NCBI GenBank assembly: GCA_024404245.1
Contig: JAKSQH010000018.1
Location: 1 to 34,473, forward strand
Reading direction: 5' to 3'
Source of the DNA: Clostridia bacterium
Lineage (GTDB): Bacteria > Bacillota > Clostridia > Christensenellales > Aristaeellaceae
Length of the DNA stretch: 34,473 nt
Shown here: positions 26,463 through 34,473 of the stretch, in pieces
How positions within the stretch are numbered: the stretch's first letter is position 1
Layout of the letters: every line of letters begins with the position of its first letter
The notes under the pieces: generated by a model
Told to the model about the DNA's origin: nothing
Seen by the model: only the letters and a program-made list of their open reading frames with translations
Databases searched by the model: none
Program-made: the position numbers and the translations under genes

Positions 26463-26776
26463 GTCTGTCATCCTATTTCCCGTATCTCGCGGTCATGGCG
26501 GTGGTGACCTATCTCATCCGCATGCTGCCGCTTACGGTATTCCGGCGTGAGATCCGCAGCCGTTTTCTGCAGGATTTTCTGAATTATATCCCGTATGCCG
26601 TGCTGGGCGCCATGACCTTTCCGGATGTGATGTATTCCACCGGCAATATGTGGACGGCGCTGGCCGGTGTGATTGTCGCCGTGATCCTCGCGTGGCGGGG
26701 AAAGAGCCTGCTCACGGTGGCTGTCGCGGCCTGCCTGGCGGTTGCCGCGGCGCAGGGGATCATGCTGCTTTTCTGA
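26459..26776 (+). CDS. azlD: AzlD family branched-chain amino acid transport protein, small subunit
   Basis: This 105-residue protein starts with GTG overlapping the azlC stop (GTGA), with GGGAGG a few bases upstream. It has four hydrophobic helices and the AzlD motif YLIRMLPLTVFRREI, followed by YIPYAVLGAMTFPDVMYSTG. It is the partner of AzlC. Length matches the family. Confidence 0.93.
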   Translation: MSLSSYFPYLAVMAVVTYLIRMLPLTVFRREIRSRFLQDFLNYIPYAVLGAMTFPDVMYSTGNMWTALAGVIVAVILAWRGKSLLTVAVAACLAVAAAQGIMLLF

Positions 26777-26800
26777 CACGGCGTTTGTGAGGAGCGTTTA

Positions 26801-26819
26801 CCCCGGCGGAGGACCGGGG
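26801..26819 (+). promoter_or_regulatory. Hairpin with ribosome-binding site in its loop
   Basis: CCCCGG (26801-26806) pairs perfectly with CCGGGG (26814-26819) and exposes CGGAGGA in the 7-nt loop, just before ATG 26823. The structure could tune translation of the serine hydrolase, or may favour use of the second start at GTG 26859. Confidence 0.4.
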
Positions 26820-26822
26820 ATC

Positions 26823-28022
26823 ATGAATATATCTTTCGGAAACGGAGGGATTCGGAGCGTGAACCTTGAAGAAAAGCTGACCGGCTGCCTGAACCGCGCG
26901 GTTGAGGCCGGTGAGCTGGCGGGCGTGAACATCCTTGTGCGGAAAGACGGGGAGGACCTCTGCTACGCGCAGGCCGGCAGCGCGGATATCGCCGCGGGAA
27001 AGCCGGTCGCGCGGAACAGCATTTTCCGCCTTTACAGCCAGAGCAAGCCGGTGACCGCGGTCGCCGCGATGATTCTGATTGAGCGCGGAATGCTTGACCC
27101 GCAGGAAGGGGTGGACCGGTATCTGCCCGGATTCGCGAACGGGAAGGTTTTCGACGCCGAAGGCCGCCTGATTCCGGAAACGCGCGCGCCGTGGATCATG
27201 GAACTGCTGGATATGACCGTGGGCCTCAGCTATCCGGGTGATGATCCGGCCGGCAGGGCAGCCGCGGAGGTGTTTGAGCGGGATGAGCAGCTGATCCGCG
27301 AAGGCAGGGGGATGGATACCGTTACCTTCTGCAATGAGCTGGGCCGCTGCCCGCGTGCTTTCCAGCCCGGCACACACTGGCGTTACAGCACCTGCGCGGA
27401 TATTCTGGCGGCGGTCATTGAGGTGGCGTCCGGCAGAAAGTACAGCGATTTCCTGCGGGAGGAGATCTTCGAACCGCTCGGAATGAAGGACACCGGTTTC
27501 TGGGTTCCGCCGGAAAAGGCGGACCGGCTGGTGACCTGCTACCGCCGCGCGGAGCACGGGCTTGAGCCGTGGGCGAACAGCCTGCGTCTCGCGGTCGGTA
27601 AATATGACGCGCCGCCGGCGTATGAGGCGGGCGGTGCCGGCCTTGTGTCCACGGTGGACGATTACGCGGCTTTCGCGCAGATGCTGCTCAACGGCGGGGT
27701 GTATAACGGCCGCCGCATCCTGAGCGAGGCGACTGTGCGGTATATGACGGCTCCGCAGCTGAACGCGGTTGTACGCCGGGATATGTGGGACAGCCTGAGC
27801 GGATACAATTACGGGCATCTGCTCCGCATATGCGATGAGCCGGGCGCGCTGCCGCTGATCGGCGCGAAAAACGAGTATGGCTGGGACGGATGGCTCGGCA
27901 CCTACTTTATCAACCTGCCGGATCAGCAGATTACGATCCTGTGCTTCCAGAACACGTGCGATACCGGTACCACACCTGTGGTGCGCAGGTGCCGCAGCAT
28001 CATCGGCGCTGAATTACTTTAA
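26823..28022 (+). CDS. Serine hydrolase of the beta-lactamase/PBP-like family (class C type)
   Basis: This 399-residue protein has the penicillin-recognising fold. The nucleophile motif SxxK is Ser72-Gln-Ser-Lys75, and the YxN-position motif is Tyr188-Ser-Thr. The later GWDGWLGT takes the place of the KTG strand. There is no signal peptide, so it is probably a cytoplasmic esterase or peptidase rather than a drug-destroying beta-lactamase. The family is broad (EstB, DD-peptidase, 6-aminohexanoate hydrolase). Two starts are plausible: ATG 26823 with GGAGG 10 nt upstream inside a hairpin loop, and GTG 26859 with GGAGGG 9 nt upstream. The second would remove 12 non-conserved residues. Confidence 0.86.
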   Translation: MNISFGNGGIRSVNLEEKLTGCLNRAVEAGELAGVNILVRKDGEDLCYAQAGSADIAAGKPVARNSIFRLYSQSKPVTAVAAMILIERGMLDPQEGVDRYLPGFANGKVFDAEGRLIPETRAPWIMELLDMTVGLSYPGDDPAGRAAAEVFERDEQLIREGRGMDTVTFCNELGRCPRAFQPGTHWRYSTCADILAAVIEVASGRKYSDFLREEIFEPLGMKDTGFWVPPEKADRLVTCYRRAEHGLEPWANSLRLAVGKYDAPPAYEAGGAGLVSTVDDYAAFAQMLLNGGVYNGRRILSEATVRYMTAPQLNAVVRRDMWDSLSGYNYGHLLRICDEPGALPLIGAKNEYGWDGWLGTYFINLPDQQITILCFQNTCDTGTTPVVRRCRSIIGAELL

Positions 28023-28048
28023 TATATAAACGGAGAGGATACGGAACA

Positions 28049-28909
28049 ATGGAACTGAAGGACTACCGCTTTGACGGAGACGAAAAACTGAAATTGAAGG
28101 ATATGCCCACCGGATACACGGGAGACAAGAAGGACAAAGAGAACCTGATCCGGAAAACGCAGGAGAATATCACCGAGGCGGCGCTGCTGCAGGAAAAGCT
28201 GTACGCCGCGCACCGCGAGGGAATTGTGATCGCCCTGCAGGCCCGGGACGCCGCCGGTAAAGACAGCCTGATCAAAAAGGTTTTTTCCGGTCTGAATCCT
28301 GTCGCGCTGCAGATCAATTCGTTCAAAACACCCAGCAAAACGGAGCTGGAGCATGACTATCTCTGGCGGATCAACGCCGCGCTGCCGCCCCGCGGCACCA
28401 TCGGCATTTTCAACCGCAGCCATTATGAGGATGTGCTGGTGGTGCGTGTGCATCAGATGCAGAACGGCTACGCGTTTGCCGAACGCTGCCTGACGGATGA
28501 CTTTTTTGAGCGCCGCTATGTTCAGCTGAACAACTGGGAGGAGTATCTGTGGGAAAACAGCTACCGCGTGGTTAAGGTTTTCCTGAATGTGTCCAAGGAT
28601 GTGCAGAAGCAACGCTTCATCGACCGGATGGAGCTGCCGGAGAAACACTGGAAGCTGTCCATCGGCGATATGAAGGAACGTATGCTGTGGGATGAGTATG
28701 ACGAGGCCTTTGAGGACTGTATCAACGCCACCGGCACAAAGCACGCGCCCTGGTATGTGCTGCCGGCGGACAACAAGTGGTATACCCGCTATCTGATGAG
28801 CGAGGTATTGCTGAAGGTGCTGAAGGACGCGGATCCGGAGTATCCGCCGCTGGACGCGGAGGAAGCCGCGAAGATTCCGCAGGCCCTGCAGGAGCTGGAG
28901 AACGAGTGA
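28049..28909 (+). CDS. ppk2: Polyphosphate kinase 2 family protein (class III-like)
   Basis: This 286-residue P-loop enzyme transfers phosphate between polyphosphate and nucleotides. The Walker A is RDAAGKD (66-72), followed by FSGLNPVALQINSFKTPS, HDYLWRINAALPPRG and GIFNRSHYEDVLVVRVH. This spacing is typical of PPK2 enzymes that regenerate NDP/NTP from AMP/ADP and polyphosphate (class III-like by motif wording; inference). Family members often read LQGMDAAGKD at the Walker A, whereas here it is LQARDAAGKD. It ends 48 nt before the small peptide gene. ATG 28049 follows GGAGAGGA. Confidence 0.9.
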   Translation: MELKDYRFDGDEKLKLKDMPTGYTGDKKDKENLIRKTQENITEAALLQEKLYAAHREGIVIALQARDAAGKDSLIKKVFSGLNPVALQINSFKTPSKTELEHDYLWRINAALPPRGTIGIFNRSHYEDVLVVRVHQMQNGYAFAERCLTDDFFERRYVQLNNWEEYLWENSYRVVKVFLNVSKDVQKQRFIDRMELPEKHWKLSIGDMKERMLWDEYDEAFEDCINATGTKHAPWYVLPADNKWYTRYLMSEVLLKVLKDADPEYPPLDAEEAAKIPQALQELENE

Positions 28910-28957
28910 CGCTTTGCCGCGTAAGGTATCGGGATAATGAATCGGGGAGAGAATACG

Positions 28958-29098
28958 ATGGATAAACAGGCTTATGAAGAACCGACTGTCGAGCTCGTTG
29001 AATTGGATTCCGTAGAGATTACGGCGTCATCATTGGAAACAAGAAAGTGTACATTGCAGGATGCAAGTGCGGAAAATTATAACTGCTTTCATTACTGA
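28958..29098 (+). CDS. Putative RiPP precursor peptide (46 aa)
   Basis: ATG 28958 has GGGGAG 8 nt upstream and the frame runs 46 codons to TGA. The first half is acidic and leader-like (YEEPTVELVELDSVEITASS, residues 6-25), a pattern shared by many small clostridial peptides. The second half is short and polar, with two cysteines, Cys31 and Cys43, and ends NCFHY. By hand count this gene is about 41% GC, clearly below its neighbours. It lies directly before a radical SAM/SPASM gene, separated by a terminator hairpin, the usual layout for a ribosomally made and modified peptide. The peptide class (sactipeptide, ranthipeptide or other) cannot be read. An in-frame ATG at 28937 would add seven residues but has a poorer site. 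Confidence 0.72.
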   Translation: MDKQAYEEPTVELVELDSVEITASSLETRKCTLQDASAENYNCFHY

Positions 29099-29108
29099 TC
29101 ATTCATAC

Positions 29109-29137
29109 AGCCGGGTGCTCTGGGCATCCGGCTTTTT
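29109..29137 (+). terminator. Terminator hairpin between peptide and radical SAM genes
   Basis: A 10-bp stem with one G-T pair (29109-29118 with 29124-29133) closes a TCTGG loop and runs into a T tract (29133-29137). It sits 10 nt after the peptide stop and 27 nt before the enzyme start. It would give a short abundant peptide mRNA, with read-through for the enzyme. Confidence 0.82.
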
Positions 29138-29164
29138 ACAACACTGTGACGGGGGTAAAAAACC

Positions 29165-30250
29165 GTGAACAGGATCAATCCGCGTGTGTTTAAGCGCGCT
29201 TTGTACGAAAACGCGGCGAAGAACCGGATTCCGCTGGACGGCGCTTTTGAACTGACGCCGCTGTGCAATCTTGACTGCCGTATGTGTTATGTGCATTTGC
29301 GGGACCCTTCCGTGAAGGCGAAAATGCTTTCCGGAAAACAGTGGATCACGGTCATGCGGGACGCGGTTGCCCACGGTATGATTTATGTGCTGCTGACCGG
29401 CGGCGAGGCGCTGACGCATCCGGATTTTTGGGAAATATACGGTTATCTGGCGCACGCGGGTGTACGCGTGCAGCTCAAGACGAACGGCCTCCTGCTGAAT
29501 GCGGAAACTGTGCGCCGTTTCACGGAGTATCCGCCCAATATCATCGATGTTTCCCTGTACGGCTGTAACAGGGAATCCTGCCTTGCCGTAACGGGGCATG
29601 ATGTTTTTGACGCGGTTACGGCAAACATCCGCCGCGCGGCGGATGCCGGGCTGCCGCTCAGAATCGCGGTCACGCCGAGCGCGTTCATGTTTCCGTGGAT
29701 TGATGACATGCTGGCCTTCGTGAAAAGCTTCGGCCTTCCGGTCCGCGTCAGCGGGTTTCTGCTGCCCGCGCGGGAGGAGAACGGAAACCGCAGGGAACAG
29801 TATGACCTGACCCCGGAGCAGCTCGCGTATATCGCGGAGAAAACCCGTGAGCTGTTCGGCACGGAGGTGTCGCGTGAAGGGGATGACGCCGCGGGAGAAC
29901 CTTACGGCGCGACGGGGGAGCGCGCGGACGCCTGCGGCGCGGGGCTGCGCTGCGGTGCCGGGCGGACCGGCTTTGCCGTGCACTGGAACGGGGTGATGAC
30001 GCCGTGCCTGCCCTTCCCGGAGGCTGTGATTTCCGCGGACTTGCTCGCTGTCGGGTTTGATGAAGCGTGGGATACCGTTGCCCGGGAATCGGCATCATAT
30101 GAGCCGCCGGAAGCCTGCGCGGAATGCGCTTATCACGGTGTGTGCCATTACTGCCCTTCGTTTCACGGGTCTTTCGCCGTGCGCCGCGAGTGCGACCCGG
30201 AGGTCTGCAGGCGGCTGCGGTACCTCGCGGATGAAAATGCGAAACACTGA
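29165..30250 (+). CDS. Radical SAM/SPASM domain protein, putative peptide maturase
   Basis: This 361-residue enzyme has the radical SAM cluster motif CxxxCxxC (Cys34, Cys38, Cys41, in LTPLCNLDCRMCYVHL) and the SAM-binding TGGEALTHPDF. It also has a C-terminal SPASM region. There Cys263-x12-Gly-x4-Cys281 is followed by Cys318-x2-Cys321-x5-Cys327-x2-Cys330 and further cysteines at 343 and 348, enough for auxiliary iron-sulfur clusters. SPASM enzymes such as AlbA, PqqE and anSME modify peptides or proteins. No separate peptide-binding (RRE/PqqD) domain is present; only 33 residues precede the cluster. GTG 29165 follows GGGGG. The likely substrate is the adjacent 46-residue peptide (inference). 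No protease or exporter gene is nearby. A terminator follows. Confidence 0.9.
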   Translation: MNRINPRVFKRALYENAAKNRIPLDGAFELTPLCNLDCRMCYVHLRDPSVKAKMLSGKQWITVMRDAVAHGMIYVLLTGGEALTHPDFWEIYGYLAHAGVRVQLKTNGLLLNAETVRRFTEYPPNIIDVSLYGCNRESCLAVTGHDVFDAVTANIRRAADAGLPLRIAVTPSAFMFPWIDDMLAFVKSFGLPVRVSGFLLPAREENGNRREQYDLTPEQLAYIAEKTRELFGTEVSREGDDAAGEPYGATGERADACGAGLRCGAGRTGFAVHWNGVMTPCLPFPEAVISADLLAVGFDEAWDTVARESASYEPPEACAECAYHGVCHYCPSFHGSFAVRRECDPEVCRRLRYLADENAKH

Positions 30251-30265
30251 CGGAACAAGGCGCAC

Positions 30266-30303
30266 GCCGGCGGTGGGGGGCTCCTGCCGCCGGCCGTTTT
30301 GTT
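30266..30303 (+). terminator. Rho-independent terminator after the radical SAM gene
   Basis: GCCGGCGG (30266-30273) pairs with CCGCCGGC (30287-30294) around a 13-nt loop and is followed by CGTTTTGTT. Its T tract merges with the -35 of the next promoter. Confidence 0.8.
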
Positions 30304-30330
30304 GACATCCGGCCGCGGTATATATATAAT
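30302..30330 (+). promoter_or_regulatory. Consensus sigma-A promoter of the vitamin transporter operon
   Basis: TTGACA (30302-30307), exactly 17 bp, then TATAAT (30325-30330), a full match to consensus at both hexamers. Transcription should start near 30337, leaving a leader of about 110 nt. Such strength suggests control after initiation. Confidence 0.92.
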
Positions 30331-30336
30331 GGAACT

Positions 30337-30446
30337 GAACCGCGCGTGATCCCTGCGCCGGCAGCCAAGTGCGCCGGACGCGACGACCGGGAGCGGGAAT
30401 AAATGACGACGGGCATCCGTGAGGAGCCTGAACGGAGGTATTTATC
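30337..30446 (+). promoter_or_regulatory. Structured 5' leader, candidate riboswitch of unassigned class
   Basis: The leader folds into nested stems: CGCGT (30343-30347) with ACGCG (30378-30382), enclosing CCGGC (30358-30362) with GCCGG (30373-30377). Near the start codon two pairings exclude each other. ACGG (30409-30412) can pair with CCGT (30417-30420), or TCCGT (30416-30420) can pair with ACGGA (30432-30436), which overlaps the ribosome-binding GGAGG (30434-30438). That is the form of a translational switch. The direct repeat GACGAC (30382-30387 and 30405-30410) is also present. I could not match TPP, FMN, cobalamin, THF or ZTP core signatures. Confidence 0.5.
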
Positions 30447-31070
30447 ATGTCTGCAAGAGAAAAGAATTCCGCCAAACTGCGCTACCTGTGCCTGCTGGCT
30501 CTGTTCATCGCGATTGAGCTGATGATGAAGCTGGCCGGCCTGGGTAGCGTTCCTGTAGGTCCGCTGGTCATGTCCTTCCTGACCGTGCCGATCGCTGTGG
30601 GCGCGATCCTGCTCGGCCCGGCGGCGGGCGCTGTGATGGGCTTTGTGTTCGGCCTTGCCAGCCTGTATGACGCGATTACCGGCGCCAGCCTGATGACCAA
30701 CTGGTTTTTCGGCTTTAACCCTGTAAGCACAATTGTGCTGTGTATCGGCACCCGCACGCTGATGGGCTTCTGCGTGGGTTGGATTTACAGGCTGCTCTGC
30801 GGGGGAGATGTGAAAAAGGTGATTCCCTACTTTGTCAGCTCGCTGTCCGCCGCGCTGCTGAATACGGTCTTCTTCATGGGCTATATCGTGCTTTTCTTCT
30901 ATCAGACCGAGTATGTGCAGAATCTCGTTCTCGCGAAGGGCGCGGTGAACCCGCTCATGTTTGTTGTTCTGCTGGTCGGTGTGCAGGGGCTGATTGAGGC
31001 GGCGGCCTGCACGGTGATCGGCGGCGGCGTCTCAAAGGGCGTGAGTGTCGCGCTGAATCGCCGTAAGTAA
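30447..31070 (+). CDS. ECF transporter S component (PanT-like, probable pantothenate uptake)
   Basis: This 207-residue membrane protein has about six helices. The characteristic opening is RYLCLLALFIAIELMM, followed by GPLVMSFLTVPIAVGAILLGP and GAVMGFVFGLASLYDAITG, as in ECF S-components of the PanT/FolT group. S-components bind a vitamin and dock on a shared EcfT-EcfA1A2 energising module, which is not in this window. The next gene is pantothenate kinase, so pantothenate is the best substrate guess (inference). GGAGG lies 8 nt before ATG 30447, and a structured leader lies upstream. Confidence 0.85.
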   Translation: MSAREKNSAKLRYLCLLALFIAIELMMKLAGLGSVPVGPLVMSFLTVPIAVGAILLGPAAGAVMGFVFGLASLYDAITGASLMTNWFFGFNPVSTIVLCIGTRTLMGFCVGWIYRLLCGGDVKKVIPYFVSSLSAALLNTVFFMGYIVLFFYQTEYVQNLVLAKGAVNPLMFVVLLVGVQGLIEAAACTVIGGGVSKGVSVALNRRK

Positions 31071-31071
31071 T

Positions 31072-31137
31072 TTTCAGGTTTCAGGTTAAGTGCCGGTACA
31101 CCTTCTACACCTATTACACCTTGCGCGCTCTGCGCGC
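31072..31137 (+). repeat. Short tandem repeats and hairpin between the transporter gene and coaX
   Basis: TTTCAGG occurs twice in tandem (31072-31085). Then comes a 9-bp unit three times: TACACCTTC, TACACCTAT, TACACCTTG (31097-31123). GCGCGC-TCT-GCGCGC (31123-31137) follows, a potential hairpin 12 nt or so before the coaX ribosome-binding site. The role is unknown; it may be slippage-derived or may tune coaX translation. Confidence 0.7.
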
Positions 31138-31161
31138 GCCTACTCCCGGAGGGCAAAAAGA

Positions 31162-31929
31162 ATGATCCTTGCAATGGATATCGGTAACACAAATATCAAA
31201 ACCGCGCTTTTTGACGGCAAGGAAATGAAAAAATACTGGCGTATGTCCACCAACATCACGTCCACGTCGGACGAGTACGGCATCCGCCTTTGCTCCATGT
31301 TCGCCCATGAGGGCGTTTCCACGGACGCGGTGGAAGGCATCGTTGTTTCCAGCGTGGTGCCGACCATCAATTTCACCATTGAGCACATGCTGCAGAACTA
31401 CTTCGGCAAAAGTCCTCTGTTCATCGGCCCGGGCGTGAAAACCGGTATCAATATCCGGTATGAGAACCCGCGCGAGCTGGGCAGCGACCGTATCGCGAAC
31501 GCCGTCGCGGCGTATGACGAGTACGGCGGCCCATGTATTTTCATTGATTTCGGTACCGCCACCACATTTGGCGTGGTGGATGAGAACGGCGCGTTCCTGG
31601 GCGGCTGCATCTGCCCCGGCATCAAGCTGAGCAGCGAGGCGCTGGTGACCGGCACCGCGAAGCTGCCCCGTTTCGAACTGACGAAGCCGGATAACGTAAT
31701 CGGACGCACAACGCTCTCCAACCTGCAGAGCGGTATGTATTACGGCTATGTCGGCCTGGTGAAGAACATTGTGCGCAAGCTGCGTCAGGAGCTGGGGAAG
31801 GAAGCCTATGTTGTGGCTACCGGCGGCATGGCTGTGATGATCGCGGAGGAAAGCAAGGCCATTGACAAGCTGGACGGCCTGCTGACGCTGAAGGGCCTGC
31901 GCCTGATCTATGAGCGGAACCGCGCGTAA
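31162..31929 (+). CDS. coaX: Type III pantothenate kinase
   Basis: This 255-residue enzyme phosphorylates pantothenate, the first step of CoA synthesis. Its ASKHA motifs are MDIGNTN (5-11), ELGSDRIANAVAAY and DFGTATTFGVV, with VVATGGMA near the C-terminus. Type III enzymes are not inhibited by CoA. I start at ATG 31162, where the family begins and GGAGG lies about 9 nt upstream. Together with the preceding S-component it makes a vitamin B5 uptake-and-trapping unit. Confidence 0.96.
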   Translation: MILAMDIGNTNIKTALFDGKEMKKYWRMSTNITSTSDEYGIRLCSMFAHEGVSTDAVEGIVVSSVVPTINFTIEHMLQNYFGKSPLFIGPGVKTGINIRYENPRELGSDRIANAVAAYDEYGGPCIFIDFGTATTFGVVDENGAFLGGCICPGIKLSSEALVTGTAKLPRFELTKPDNVIGRTTLSNLQSGMYYGYVGLVKNIVRKLRQELGKEAYVVATGGMAVMIAEESKAIDKLDGLLTLKGLRLIYERNRA

Positions 31930-31943
31930 CGGAGGATAATCAT

Positions 31944-34315
<2,372 letters not shown>

Positions 34316-34361
34316 GAATGCCGACCCACGATATACAGACCAAAACACGAACGTTATAAAG

Positions 34362-34407
34362 AATAAGGAAGGCAACGTACGGAAGCGTTGATTTTCCTTA
34401 TTTTTTT
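34362..34407 (+). terminator. Rho-independent terminator after mnmA
   Basis: AATAAGGAA (34362-34370) pairs with TTCCTTATT (34394-34402), with an inner CAACG/CGTTG stem, and is followed by a T tract to 34407. It ends the vitamin-tmk-mnmA operon. Confidence 0.9.
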
Positions 34408-34410
34408 GCA

Positions 34411-34459
34411 AAAAAACTTAAAAAAAGTGCTTGACAAAGGGGATTCACTTTGGTAATCT
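34411..34459 (+). promoter_or_regulatory. Strong outward-facing promoter with A-tract upstream element
   Basis: A-runs (AAAAAACTTAAAAAAAG, 34411-34427) precede TTGACA (34431-34436), a 17-bp spacer and TAATCT (34454-34459). A-tracts before a perfect -35 resemble UP elements found on stable-RNA promoters. The transcribed gene lies beyond the window, so its nature cannot be seen. Confidence 0.72.
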
Positions 34460-34473
34460 ATACAAGCTCGCTC

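Noticed and set aside
26823..28022. Antibiotic-resistance beta-lactamase
   Set aside because: There is no signal peptide, and the motifs fit the broad serine hydrolase group rather than a secreted class C resistance enzyme.
30382..30415. Mini-ykkC (guanidine-II) riboswitch suggested by two GACGAC repeats
   Set aside because: That class needs each ACGR in the loop of its own stable hairpin. The flanking bases here do not form such stems.
30337..30446. THF riboswitch suggested by GCATCCG near the 3' end
   Set aside because: The matching 5' strand and the other conserved THF core segments are missing, so the short match is likely chance.
31097..31123. CRISPR-like repeat
   Set aside because: The units are only 9 bp in direct tandem with no spacers and no cas genes.

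Overview
This window is a gene-dense, fairly GC-rich stretch of a bacterial chromosome. It most likely comes from an anaerobic member of the Bacillota (class Clostridia, probably an uncultured gut or rumen lineage). That placement is inferred from strong GGAGG ribosome-binding sites, an ECF transporter S-component next to type III pantothenate kinase, AzlC/AzlD, pyrimidine-nucleoside phosphorylase, a GH43 glycosidase, a small radical-SAM peptide locus and a MucBP/DUF11-type surface protein. No phage, insertion sequence, CRISPR array, tRNA or rRNA gene is visible.

Layout. (1) 1-5209: the 3' end of a repetitive secreted protein, an orphan ABC-type solute-binding protein, and a GH43 glycosidase with its own promoter and a LacI/CcpA-like operator. 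(2) 5268-7026, minus strand: an ECF sigma factor and a membrane DUF4349 protein that looks like its anti-sigma partner. (3) 7152-11376: a tight operon of an XRE-cupin regulator, an acyl-CoA synthetase, recO and an L,D-transpeptidase with a zinc-ribbon-like tail. (4) 11554-13494: a single-pass membrane protein with DUF11/CARDB-like repeats. (5) 13741-15375, minus strand: a Na/Pi cotransporter with a PhoU domain. (6) 15578-28909: a long co-directional run of secA, prfB, a DUF1461 membrane protein, tsaD, gtrA, uvrA, pdp, azlC, azlD, a serine hydrolase and ppk2, mostly overlapping or closely spaced. (7) 28958-30250: a 46-residue peptide gene, a terminator hairpin and a radical SAM/SPASM enzyme. 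(8) 30302-34315: a consensus promoter, a structured 110-nt leader, a PanT-like ECF S-component, coaX, a HAD-thymidylate kinase fusion and mnmA. (9) The last 110 bases hold a terminator and a strong promoter that fires out of the window.

How the genes fit together. Most are housekeeping genes: protein export, translation termination, tRNA modification by TsaD and MnmA, excision repair, nucleotide salvage, polyphosphate use and CoA supply. The accessory content is the surface proteins, the GH43 unit, the sigma/anti-sigma pair and the radical SAM peptide locus.

The best candidate for an undescribed system is the peptide/radical-SAM pair at 28958-30250. It looks like a minimal RiPP pathway with no visible protease or exporter. 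Second is the structured leader before the vitamin transporter at 30447, which I cannot assign to a known riboswitch class. Also notable are the HAD-Tmk fusion, and prfB, which lacks the usual programmed frameshift but has a short upstream ORF and an inverted repeat next to its start.
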